From Dirofilaria immitis (lineage: Eukaryota; Nematoda; Chromadorea; Rhabditida; Onchocercidae), in the NCBI GenBank assembly GCA_024305405.1, contig JAKNDB010000087.1, positions 7,628,501-7,692,500 on the forward strand: DNA of 64,000 bases, written 5' to 3'. Each line of letters starts with the position of its first letter. The stretch's first letter is position 1. The position numbers were made by a program, and so were the translations under genes. A model generated the notes under the pieces. The model had not been told where the DNA came from and searched no databases. It saw only the letters and a list, made by a program, of their open reading frames with translations. Positions 29,812-41,175 of the stretch are shown in pieces.

Positions 29812-31193
29812 TCAGTTCTCCTCTTGAGCAGATAATATGACAAATCTAACTGCAAACGCAATTAATACCACTCCTGCAAGCACCACAAGATTATACGTCA
29901 AGGTAGCGTAGTCGCCCTCTTCACCAGACCTTAAAAAATGGTTACTTATGAAGAATGAATAAACGACAACATTAAAAGTTTTCAAAAACTTTTCAAAAAT
30001 ATATGAAACATATGGAAACACTTTTATCGCCTAAAATTTTTCATGTGTACATCATATTACATTTCTGAGTTATGATCAGGATAAAGACCTTCGCTGTGAT
30101 GTAGTTTCATTCATTGCGTTTTCTTCCGATAACAATTTATTTCGTTCTTCGTCCAATTCTTCTCGTATTTGCTTAGCCAAATCACTAAACAGATCGCAGA
30201 AGATTCGATCCTGCAGTAACAAAATTGTATCGACTTCTCAAAACAAAAAATAAATTTCAGGGAAAATGATAAACATTAAAGCTAATATTAATGAGGAAAA
30301 CAAAAGAGAACCTTCAAATTGAATTCCCTAGACTTCCTAGCAAGAATGCGTTTCTCTGCATCACTTGAAGCTATACTGCCTAGAGTTGGAGCTGTATCAT
30401 TCATAAAGGAAAGTAAACCCGTAATGATAGTTGAGACCTGAAATATTCAAATTTATACTGTATAAGATCATTTTCGAACAAAATAGCATATTAAAAGATT
30501 AAAACAGAAATTTCACGCCATAATAAGTCCTTGAAAACGAACCGTCCAAGCAGGATTCCAAGTATCTGGATGGAAATCAGAGATCGAAAGACATAATCTT
30601 GTATTTGTTTGAAAACGTCCTGACGGCGTTAGCATAAATATTGATGGCGGTTTGAACGGGAAGTCAGGCGGAAAAATAAGTTTGCCGTGATAAAATCCAC
30701 CTACAAATATTTTATAAAAGTGCAGATCACTGGATGTATGGAAAATCCACCATTAGAGTTCAGAAATTCTAATAGTAGATTTTACATATGTATAATAATT
30801 CAGCGCTTCTTGATCTCTAATTATTTCGAAAGAAGACAGAAGATACGATATATATATCTTCGTAGTTCTGTTACTGAATCCGGAAAACGTCAGTTCAATT
30901 GATTTAAAAACGACAAATATAACCTTCATACGGTGTTTGAGGTGCTCCTCTGATTACGTAGTGCCATTCTAGAATATTGGAATGAAGAGGAGCAGCCATG
31001 ACATAAGGTACCGGATCCTGAAAACATAATATCACATGAATTACCATTAAATACAATAAAAGTGCAATGTAATACTAGGGTGAAATTTATCCGACTTAGG
31101 AAAACCATGAAAATTTGATTGAAAATAAACCTTCATCAATTTCGCATAGTCCTTTTTCAGTCTTGACACTGCAGTGACCGATGGACCACCCAT
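29812..31193 (-). CDS. ubiquitin-conjugating enzyme E2 J2 (Ubc6 type, tail-anchored)
   Basis: E2 of ER-associated degradation, held on the cytosolic face of the ER by a C-terminal anchor. Exons: 31193-31131, 31017-30924, 30700-30543, 30437-30312, 30210-30089, 29929-29812; all joins are in frame without correction. It starts [20 protein letters not shown]. The UBC fold shows [38 protein letters not shown] and the active-site cysteine in [16 protein letters not shown], where the Ubc6 group lacks the usual [21 protein letters not shown] is the UBE2J2 helix. A single hydrophobic segment ([19 protein letters not shown]) ends the protein, as expected of a tail anchor. Nematodes have more than one J2-type E2, so I give no worm gene symbol. 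Confidence 0.95.
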
Positions 31194-33045
31194 GGTACTG
31201 GCGCCTTGGCTGAAATTATCTTGTAAGCCTTTTAACCTACACTTTTTATAAAAACAACTCCGCCCTTATGAATTCATGGACTTCTGCTTTGCAGAGTATA
31301 AGTGATGATGGAGGGTCATGAGATTCACATGAGAAAGAAAATATCGTGGAATATGTGGAGAGAAAAAGAAAAAAACGTAAATATTAGTAGAATACACCGA
31401 ATATTAAGTATACCACAGGATACATATCTTTATTTGTCCAAACTATTCATCTCGTTCAAATCTCTTTTTGACTAGTGGCTAGTAGCGAGATCACATCCAC
31501 CTATTCTACACATTTCTGATAACCTCTTATACTTCGATGAAATGAATCAAGTTGAAATAAATATTTAATGTTTGACTGTAGCCAACCAGCAATGTGAAAA
31601 TAACATGTATTGCATGCAATCCTACCAATGTATTACTACTTTAAATGACCTCACCAACAGCAAGAACTCGTCCTTTCCTTATAAACAATGAACATGTTGC
31701 CTTCGGCGATATCTCTTATTAATTAGACAATGCAGCAAACATCTGGATAACAAGCCAAGAAATTCATTTGGCTTTTCAATGGGAATTTCTGAATATGTAA
31801 ATTCCTGCTCGCATTGAACGGAGAGCATTAAATGAGAAAAGGAACACCTAAGATCGAAATCAAAAATCCTTTCTCTTTGAACGTCGTTGACGATACTGAT
31901 AAAAGGATGAGATTAGGTTATAAACTGATATCTTAAAGGTTTATACCATCATACTGTATTTTATCTTCACTTAAAAATCATACTTTATTAAAGAACAATT
32001 AAATTCAACAAAACAAGAGATTTGGTATTATTGGATGAAGACTACATGAAAGACCAACAGCGCGATAATAAAGTTCCTGAGAATACAAAAATGTAAATTA
32101 GATAAGCTTGGAACATCACAACTTATGAGCATATGTCATAATAATAACTGAGATAAACTTTCATTGCGATCAATAGCAGCAAGAAAAGGAAACGCTGTTA
32201 GCACAACTACATTTCATGTTCAATAATATGATAATAATTTAGGATATAGAGTACTGGCTATTAACATGTTCGTTTATTCATCAAAACGAAAAAACAAGAT
32301 TAACCTCAGTCATGGCTTGCAAAATTAGTGTACATGGTGGATGCTTTCACAACATCCATCTTATGTTAATTGCATAAGCAGCTCCTTATGATGTTGCTAG
32401 GTGCATAACATGTTCAATGATCAAAAGAATAATACAAATCTAAGTAGTAAATTGCTTAACCTAAAAAAGTAACTGAATGAAAGACAAATAAAAGCATAGG
32501 AAACATAATATATAACAATGAAAGTTATTTACAGATTAATATATTAAATATATTTAATTACTTCTGAAATGAAAGAATGCAGCGTTACTATTTATACAAA
32601 CAGATATAAATTATATAGAAGTGAATTAAATATATTCAGGATAATCTGAAAAAAAACACACACACAAATGCATATATACAAGGAGACAAATGTAAGATCA
32701 CAATTTAACAAAATGGATTATCACAGAATTTGCTTAGAGCTATCACAAAACAAAAATAAATAAATAAATTTAACAGCACAAACAGTGGAGAAGGAATAAA
32801 TGAATAATTGATCGTTTCCGGTTGGAGAAGACTGCTACATATTTTAATAACGAACCTTATTTGAAATGGAATAATTCATCTTATTTGGTGGAGAAAAACG
32901 TAATGGAAGCGCTAGATCATTGTTCTTTAAGCGTTAACCAAAATAACGTAATAAAAATGCGATTTTAATATGAGACTTTACATAAAATTTATTTCAGCCT
33001 CACTTTTTTGCACCGCTTGGATTAGCCACTTGTACTTGTATTGGA
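31194..33045. other. intergenic between the two E2 genes
   Basis: 1.85 kb of AT-rich DNA upstream of UBE2J2 and downstream of the second E2. I found no coding block with splice sites and no strong repeat, apart from a short CA run near 32656. Confidence 0.55.
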
Positions 33046-35016
33046 TTAAAACTTCCATTTTAAAAAACTGCGAAGTCCCTCATCGTCAGATTCAGAAAAA
33101 GAATAATTTGACAATTCACTTTCTTCCTCGTCATCTGTATCAAGATCAGCACTTGCCCGGGTTTTGTTTTCTGAATCATCTGGATCAAAAGGCTTTTCAC
33201 CAAATGCCTTCATGAAATTTTTGTTCTGGAAAAATAATTTTTTACTAATACATGAAAAGCAGATGGCTCTACTCCAAAAAAAGAAATAATATAAAAGATA
33301 TGATATGTATCCTGCACTTTCTTGGAATATTTAATATGATGCAACTGCACAGAATAAGACTAAGCAAAGTATTTCAAAAATGCTCATCATGTCATCAATA
33401 AACTGAATTGAGAAAGAGCGGCGAATCACTGAAATGACATAAATTTCTGCACTTTGTAATCTCATAATTACACACAAAGTCATGCGACGTAGATTAGAAT
33501 TTCTGAAAACTGAAAGAAGATTTGAAATTTGGAGATATGACAAAGGATAACTGTTTGAAAAAAATTTTAAAGATAATGAAATGTACTGTTTTGTTATAAG
33601 ACATCGACTGTTTTGCAAAAAGACGTTTCTGTTCCGTCGAGGTTCTTGTAGCGCCTGCAATGATTCATTTGAACTGGTAGAAATACACTACATGTTTCAT
33701 GTATATGATTACATTCTATCGATAATAATCCAGTAATGATCCAATACTACAACAGCTAACATAAATATAAAAGATCAAAAAAACATGAAAAGACTAATTA
33801 AAAACCCAAGATTATACTCACAGCCTCGGCGGACCAATTATTGTAATAGTAATAATAGGCACAGCATTACTTGCAATATTTGGTAGAATGCCATGGCCAG
33901 CTCTTTTGCGCTCGGTGCATTTACTGCTTTAATTTTTGGCGCACCAAAAATAGTGAGCGTGATAGCACCGAGTATAGTAGATGCTTGCATAAGTTATTCT
34001 AGCGGCCAGGAAATGGTTAATGATACATGCGTTGCAAAATGACCAATATGATCAGTGAAGGAAAATGAATGCTGGGAATGGAGTTTAGAATGATTATTCC
34101 AGCAGATATTCAAAAACGTAAACAGAATGTTTTTAAATAAATAATTCTTTACTTCTTCACTTAGCAGAAGAACAATGAACAAATGCTGTGGATTTCTAAC
34201 ATCAAATAAAAAAATTAAGATTCACGCACCCATACCCATCCTTTTCTCGTCAAACATCATAAAATGAGCGAAACAATGCAGAAATGTTCCGACAGTCCAC
34301 GATGGATTCCAGTTTGTAGGATGAAATGCCGAAATAGAAACACAGATTCGTTCACCAGGAATAAATCTAAATTTCATCAATTATTTTTCTTTCCTAACTT
34401 CTTCATGACTGACAGATTAGAAAAATTCAACATTAAAATAAAACTAAAATAGTTGATATCACAGATTTTAAGAACAGTTTCAATTCAAAACAAAATATTA
34501 AGAATACCAAACAAAGAGAATATTAAAATGCGTATGCTTCAATTACCTTCCATTCGGTGTGTACATAAGAACATGCGGAGGGATGGATGGAAAATCATTA
34601 CTGAATTCCAACTCGCCATAATACATACCACCTAAAAATGTTCAACAATATAAACGTTATGGTATGGAACACTAAGAACTTAGAAAAAATTATCGTATAC
34701 ATTTTCGTCAATAAACAATCCCTTGACATGCGACATTCTCACACAATAGGAAATTCTGTACAACAGAAATCGATAATGAAATAAACTATATATAATATAA
34801 GTCAGCATTAGCAAAGCGAAAAAAGTATAACCAAGTAAGAACTTGAACAATACCATCATATGGAGTATCCTTTGCACCACGAATAACGTAGCCCCATAAT
34901 AATAAACTTTCATCCAGTGGCTTTGCAACAACACCTGGGACTGGATCTTTCTTCAACTCCGAATATTCATTTAACAAACGAATGTGTGCCTTTTCATTTG
35001 CAAAGCGATATGCCAT
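33046..35016 (-). CDS. UBE2J2-like E2 with acidic C-terminal tail, no membrane anchor
   Basis: A second Ubc6-type E2, diverged from the copy at 29812-31193. Exons: 35016-34854, 34631-34547, 34366-34230, 33654-33587, 33225-33046; phases agree and predict 210 residues. The UBC fold has ELKKDPVPGVVAKPLDE, LLLWGYVIRG, TPYDGGMYYGEL, FPSIPPHVLMYTPNGRF, the catalytic cysteine in ERICVSISAFHPTNWNPSW, and TSTEQKRLFAKQSMSYN for the last helix. Instead of a transmembrane tail, the last exon encodes a hydrophilic segment rich in Asp, Glu and Ser (DLDTDDEEESELSNYS) and ends KWKF. The E2 should therefore be soluble unless an alternative last exon exists. ERAD or another substrate range is possible. The catalytic cysteine argues for activity. 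The third intron holds an unexplained coding-like block (33822-33990). Confidence 0.85.
33822..33990 (-). other. orphan coding-like exon inside an E2 intron
   Basis: On the same strand as the host E2 gene. From an ATG at 33988-33990 the frame reads MQASTILGAITLTIFGAPKI and on for 50 codons, to a stop at 33838. Its GC content is visibly higher than the surrounding intron. It is followed by a strong donor, GTGAGT, at 33821-33816. If one base is missing near codon 36, as is common in this window, the frame runs on as NIASNAVPIITITIIGPPRL up to that donor. It could be an alternative exon or a nested small gene. I do not recognise the protein. It does not fit the E2 fold. Confidence 0.4.
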
Positions 35017-35972
35017 TCCCGCAAAATGAAAAAACCACAGAAACTGGAAACGAAAATTATATATTTCATTTCCTACACATCTGTTGCATGTTTGGATCTT
35101 TAAGACGCTACCAACTTTATCACTGTTCTAATTGTCGAAACTTAACGAATTTCGAAGCGAGGAAATTTAATTTTTCAAACGTCCATAAGATAAGCCAAAA
35201 ATACGACACTTCCCGACTATACGGATAAATACAAAGACATCAATATCTTACTTCTTTTCTCTTTTCTCCTCTACACCTCCTTTTAACATCATTACATTAT
35301 CAAGTTCATTTGCAACAATTCTCGTTGACAAAACATTTTAAACTACATTATAATAAGGCTCTTGAAAATCTTTTCCAGTTGTCTTCTTTTATGATAAAAT
35401 AACTAAAACTTAATATCAACAGGAAATTTTGTTCATAATTCATAACACAAGCAGTATGCCTGAAAAAAAATGTAGCATAAATGTTTATATATAAAAGGAT
35501 TAGAAAACCAGTATTTCAAGCGTGAGGAAAAAGATGAATGCTTTATTAAAATGATTCAGAAGGCCTTTTTTTTGATTTATTATACCAACGACGAGTATAA
35601 CCTAATCGAAATAAATCACAGCATTTTTAAAAGCGCCGCTAATCATCAAACCGATAATGCAGAAAAAAATTGGCGAAAATCCTATGAAAATATCACAGAT
35701 AGAAAAACTGATTGATGAAGACTGCAATTAAAAATAACAAGATCCACACAAATATCAAGTAAAACCGAAACTGCAGATGAACGTTAACATAGCGCATTAA
35801 AAGGCATTAGCAATGAATCTGGCAGACTTAAAATCATTTCGATTATATGAATCTCTCATCGGTAAATTATTGTGCGTGTAATTAAAATACTCAAAGCAGA
35901 AAATGTAGCATATCTAACTATATACAGATCTGCATAAATTTCGTTGCAATTATAGAACTATCACAAGATTGA
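35017..35972. other. intergenic between NECAP and the second E2
   Basis: About 0.95 kb. It should contain the 3' flank of NECAP and the upstream region of the E2. The only open frames are short ones with no conserved features. Confidence 0.55.
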
Positions 35973-37279
35973 TTAGGATTTGAACTCGGTTCTTGTGCCT
36001 GAAATGTTGCGTGAACGCTGAGTAATAGGAGATGTTGCTGATGGTGGTGGTGGCAGCAAAGGAAAACCTCCAGAATTACTACTTGTATCTGATGATGATG
36101 CCCTCGTTTGTTGAGGATTTGTCGATGTTTTTTTCTGAAAGCATATTTTGTCATTTGGTGAAATATTATTAATGAAGAGAAATTCCTGGAGACGTTTAGG
36201 ATTGTAAACCAAGCTAATTTACTAATACTAGCAATTTGAAGATGAATACCGCGCTCTCGCCATTCTTGTCACAAAAAATCTTTCGATAATATCAACAATA
36301 TGGAGAATGATATGCTATTTCAATTATTAAAAAGAGATTATTCCAACCGAACATATCTGCCTTATGGCAACCGACTTACTCCAAAATTTATAGTTATGGT
36401 TTGTCCTTCTTTGAAACCAAGGTCCAATTTTGGTTGATCTTTCACTTGTTCTTTACAGAATTCTGCACTTTTTCAATGTATTTAAAATGCTCTTGTAGGG
36501 AAACATTTAAATCAAACGAATCACTCCTGTCAGCGAATCCCAAACCTAGAAAAATGCTAGAATATTTTAAACAATTATATACATTTCCCTTAAAATATCT
36601 TCCAAATTATCCAAGGCTTCAACGCTTGGCATTTTTCAATGTTACCTTGAAATTTATAAGCACTGACACAAAGAACGAACCGATAAAAGCTGTTTGACCG
36701 TTATCATTTTTAATCGAACGACAAAATACCGTGAAGAATCGAGGACAGACTCGATACTCAGACCTGGATATTCATCTATTGGACATTTCGCAAATAACTG
36801 CCCAGAGATCTTATCTTCTAACCGTAATTCCAATTTACTGCCAACAGCTACTAAGCGCATACGTCCCGTCCAATCTGGTTCATCTAGCTTCCAATCTGCA
36901 GCTCTGTAAACTTATATTCTACTACGGAAACAATATATATGTTCGAATAGTTTGTGTTCAGATATCACCATTATTTACAAAGACTATACATCTTAAAGTA
37001 ATTTTAAATAGCATGTGGATTCTTATAATTAGATATTCCTCTTCCAAAAACTTTTACATCATAGTTATGGATTCACAGAATAAATAAAAAGTAGCAAAAC
37101 AACTGTTTACAAGAGAGACTTTAACTGATTAACGATAATGATATATTAAACGGATGAAGGTATAGCAAAGAAACTGGAGGCAAAACCCACTTATGTCCTC
37201 GACTGCTGGTAAGAGGTGGTATGCGATAAACAAATACTTCAGGCTTTACCAGACAAACACTTTCATATTCATCAGCCAT
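35973..37279 (-). CDS. NECAP, adaptin-ear-binding coat-associated protein
   Basis: Endocytic accessory protein with a PH-like PHear domain that binds AP-2 and FCHo in clathrin-coated pits. Exons: 37279-37191, 36903-36681, 36545-36380, 36134-35973. It starts [20 protein letters not shown] and has [70 protein letters not shown] and [14 protein letters not shown], all NECAP hallmarks in order. The tail is short and rich in Ser and Pro ([14 protein letters not shown]). I see no C-terminal WxxF-type AP-binding motif like the one in vertebrate NECAPs. Two exons need one base each, at T5 36707-36711 and T5 36469-36473. The gene diverges from crn-5 across about 600 bp. Confidence 0.95.
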
Positions 37280-37886
37280 TAGCAACAAATTTCACAAAGT
37301 AATTTAAATGCTGCAAAAAAGCTTTCACCTCGTTCTATTTTTGCAAGCAGTGGTACTGCAGGTGAAAGAAAGAGATAAGCGTCAACGATCGAAAACTGTT
37401 GATAAATGTTACAAAAGCAATAAGACACCAATTATATTTTTCTTCACTCGCTCTTTATACTGCTACCTAATTTCTACATCTTTTCGCTAAAAAATAACTC
37501 ACTGATATTTTTCAAAATTTCGATGTAAACATTTAGTAAAGTTAAGGAAATGTCCTTATCTAAATATCATAAATAATAAAATATAATCTAGAGAATGCTA
37601 TAAATTGATATTTGGTATCGTAAAACTTGATGAAAGAGGAAACCGCGACGGCAAAGTGAGTCTAGACAGAAAATGACAGCATTGACGCGACACAGAACAC
37701 TAATCCCATAGCATGACCCGCCGACCTTAATATACTAGCAATATCTTCGAATAACGATATGCCAACAATTTGCGGCCGGCCGTACTATCTACAATGAAAT
37801 CTCGGAAGTCAAGTGGTCGTTTGAGATCGTTTAGTTTCTATCCGAAATGATGTTATTTAGAGTTTATCGTAATTTTCTACACATAC
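37280..37886. promoter_or_regulatory. probable bidirectional promoter, NECAP / crn-5
   Basis: A 607-bp gap between two divergent start codons. It includes a GC-richer patch with a GCGGCCGGCC run near 37771, unusual for this AT-rich window. I infer a shared promoter from the layout. No TATA box or initiator could be fixed. Confidence 0.45.
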
Positions 37887-39448
37887 TTGTTTTTCATTTC
37901 AAAGACAATGTTCTATTTTTCGAAGGATAATCAACCATTTGTCGATATTTTTCGAGTGTTGCAATGCGCCGCGTTTATAAGATTTATAATTTTTGATTTT
38001 TTTAAAATTTATTTCGAAAAATTTGAATCAACTTTTAAAGCGAATGAATTGATGAAATGGTTATTTGCTCTAGAAAGGATAAATGGATGTAAGATCCCTG
38101 AAGTGTCCGATTGTTGTCATCAAAAGTTGTGCGATCTTAGAGCACAACTAAGTTTTCTGCATCGAGCTGATGGTTCCTGTGCTCTGGAACAAGGCAATAC
38201 AGTAATATGGTGTGGAATTAATGGTCCTAATAATGTATCTTCCTCGAAAAGACTCAGCGAGCGACTTGTTATTGATATCATTTACAAGAAATCACATGAA
38301 CTAAAAAATTCTGTCAAGGTTTCTGCAAGATTTTTCTTATTCCTTATGAAATTTCATGCTGCTGAGATGGCTTGACGCTGTTCGCTATATGCTTTCAGAG
38401 AATTGCGTAACGATTCGTCAAATCTAGCACTCACTAAAAATGACAATTTTGGTACTTTAATTACATTGTAGGGTTCGTAATTAGATTTACGCTTCCCTTG
38501 CACAATGGGACTGTGTGAACTTTTAATGGGAAAAGATAAATATAAGTTTGTGTAACATGAAATTTATTTTTTTGAAGCTGTCAAGTTGTCTATTAGTTCT
38601 TAAATCATGAAGTACCAAGTTAAATTTTCTATAGAATTACTAACATTATTAACTACTGTGTTTTTCCAATTATTATATGTCCAATATTCCAGTTCAATTT
38701 AAATAAACGTTATGATTAGTAGTTCATTTTCTCCAGATTAATCGATTATTGGGTGCTGCTTTGAAACATACTATTGATCACGTTCATTATCCTCGTGTTG
38801 TCTTGAATCTCACCTTACAATTATTACAGAAAGATGGCTATGAGGTATTATTACAAATTGTTCTATTGATTTTTAGCACATCCGAGAAATGTTTTATTAA
38901 ATTGGCTTCATTCATGTTCATCTATGTCATATTTTAAGGCATCTGCAGCTTTAAATGCCGCTTGCTTAGCAGCTCTCGACTTAGGCATCATCATGAATGG
39001 AATGTTTTGTGGAGTTACTGTAGCAGTTTCTCAAGGAAATCTCATTTTGGATCCAGTTTGTGCACAGTGCTCTTCTGCTGACGCATTCTATACGTTTGCA
39101 TTTTATTCGAGTGGAAATGTGAGTTTATGAAGATTTTAGTTATCTAATAATGAGGGCCTATAATCATTGAAAATTCGCTTTGCTCCAAAAGTTCAATAAT
39201 TCTTTTTATAAGATTAAGATTGCGTAATGTCTATTTTATTCACCTCTTTGAGTTGCGTATCCTTTTGTAATGTTAATAAAATGTAAGTTCAGGAATCGCC
39301 GAGAATGGTAGCTTGTGATACAGATGGAGTATTCGATTATAGTACATTTGAAGCTGCAAGAATATTAGCTAAGCAAGCATCTGCTGATGTTTTCATATTT
39401 TATCGAGAAATTTTGCAGCGAAAACTTAGCGTTGATATTTGGAAATAG
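37887..39448 (+). CDS. crn-5: exosome subunit RRP46 (EXOSC5), RNase PH fold
   Basis: Ring subunit of the RNA exosome. In C. elegans its orthologue CRN-5 is also linked to DNA breakdown in apoptosis. Exons: up to 38318, 38737-38844, 38939-39118, 39293-39448; all joins are in frame. The RNase PH core starts CDLRAQLSFLHRADGSCALE, then GNTVIWCGINGP, ALKHTIDHVHYPR, QKDGYEASAALNAACLAAL with GIIMNGMFCGVTVAV, and ends YREILQRKLSVDIW. GYE-SAALNA and MxGMFCGV are RRP46 features. The open frame runs upstream of the conserved part to an ATG at 37887, adding about 80 residues without homology (hydrophobic, low complexity). The true start may be the later in-frame ATG near 38052 or an upstream exon. Confidence 0.9.
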
Positions 39449-39487
39449 AGTAATATTTCCTCTTTAGTTCATTTTTTTGATCTCGCT

Positions 39488-39860
39488 ATGATTCAGTGGT
39501 ATTTCAATTCGGAATTGTTGGGTAAAGTATCACAATTAAAATTTTTGTTTGACGTAGATATTGAAATAGCGGCACTAGGTGAAATGGATCGTGATGAGAC
39601 AGATTTTTTAGTATTCATATTTCCGATAATAGTGTCAAAAATATTTGTTGATTAATTAAAGATTAATTTTGTTTTTCAATAGATCTTGTATTAAGTTTTT
39701 TGATTCGGATTATTTGTTGAGGAAGAATATCAGAGATCTCATACAACAACTAATTGATAACTCAAATTCCGAATTTAGTACTAGCAGTGGAGTGTATTCT
39801 ATTCATTTTTCTATGAATGGAATTGATTTCCACTATCATTTTTCTTTCAGTTATATATAG
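39488..39860 (+). CDS. possible small gene, unrecognised
   Basis: Two open blocks directly after crn-5. The first, from ATG 39488, is open for 56 codons and contains GEMDRDETDF. The second follows a TTTTCAATAG acceptor at about 39682-39691 and is open to TAG at 39858-39860, with DYLLRKNIRDLIQQLIDNSN. No donor in the first joins the second in frame as read. It may be a real short gene with a missing base, a crn-5 3' UTR, or chance. I do not recognise a family. Confidence 0.3.
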
Positions 39861-41175
39861 TAAAATTATAAACTGATTTGAAGTCGAGTTATAATGCCGA
39901 AGTACTGAATATTTTGATTTGTTCTTAACCTTGAAAAGGAAACCTTTCGTGAAGCAATTATCTGTTATCTAGAAATATTACAGAAAACGTTTCCTTACAT
40001 GTGCAATCTGTAGTACTTTCACAGCACTTAATTGACCATAATTCCTATTGTTCTTTTCTTTCGTCTTTCTCATTTTGAATATGCTGAATGAAATTGAGAT
40101 ATGGTTAGTAAATTTCATTCGCAACGTTATCCAATCTGTTGGCTTTATTCACACCGCGGTGCCGTAGTTTAGAGTAGTCACTAGAGACAAATATATTTTT
40201 GAACATTCACTTACAAGAATGCATTCGCGAAAGAAGGAAATAGATTATATACATTAAGCCACCCTGTTTTCAGGTATATGGCGGATCATTTTTTTCAAGA
40301 AAGCTTTTATAAAAATCTTTAGCTTCAGTCTTCTCAAATATTATCTTTAGCTTCAGTCTTCTCTGAAACTTTCCTAAAATATTTAAGAAATTCTATGTAT
40401 CTAACCAAAAACTCAAAAGTTACTGAATAATTCTTTATAACTATCGATTGTCTCGCAACTACTTTACAAGTTTTCTCTTTTCACTCTATCATTATAGTCA
40501 TTTGTTCATTATGAACTTTTATCATCATGTTATCCGCAATTCAGTACCAATATGTGTGACTTATTCCTAAGATTTGAAGAACATATTGGATACTTCATTT
40601 ATAATAAGCAGTCTATCAGTTAAGATGTTCGAGGGATTCTAAAATGAGAAATTCAAAGAACAGAATACATAGCTTACATCTTTGCACCAGATACATAGCT
40701 TACATCTTTGAGTCACATCGTCCTAACAAAATGTCAGCAGCTAAGAGATTAATTAAGCAACAAAATAATTGCATATTCAAAATATTTTTTAGTTTCAGCG
40801 ACATTGAAAGGACAGATCATCAATTATTGAAAATGAATTAAACGTCGGATAAGTTATTAAAAAACTAAATTCGGTCTTACATAGTTAAGTCTCGGCACAT
40901 TTCGCATTTTCTTCAAAATGTAAAGTGTTTTTTTCAGTTGAAAATCTTATTTGGATCTATTTATACGTTTCTTTTATTCTTATGAGCTTTGTTTTCAACT
41001 TTTTCCCGGTGGTTGCTGCTCAAATGAATAAATTTGAAGAAAGATTTTAATTTAAATAATTTGAACGATCTCATTAAAGGCGTGTGTACATAAGTTACTG
41101 GGCAGTATGCTAATAGTTATTTATCATTTTGCATTATTGGTGACAAGGTTGATTTACTAGAAAATAATTAAACAA
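39861..41175. other. intergenic with two short direct repeats
   Basis: No gene visible. A 21-bp unit containing TTTAGCTTCAGTCTTCTC occurs at 40315-40335 and again at 40343-40363. The 20-bp unit ATACATAGCTTACATCTTTG occurs at 40665-40684 and 40691-40710. The right end is the promoter side of the gene at 41176. Confidence 0.65.

Noticed and set aside
33331..33490. Minus-strand frame ending in a hydrophobic segment that could be an E2 tail anchor
   Set aside because: Exon 4 of the E2 ends in phase 0, and the available acceptor then reads into a stop at once. The acidic exon at 33225-33046 fits the phase.
37887..39448. RRP41/EXOSC4 as identity for the RNase PH gene
   Set aside because: The C-terminal blocks and the short length match RRP46/EXOSC5 better than RRP41.
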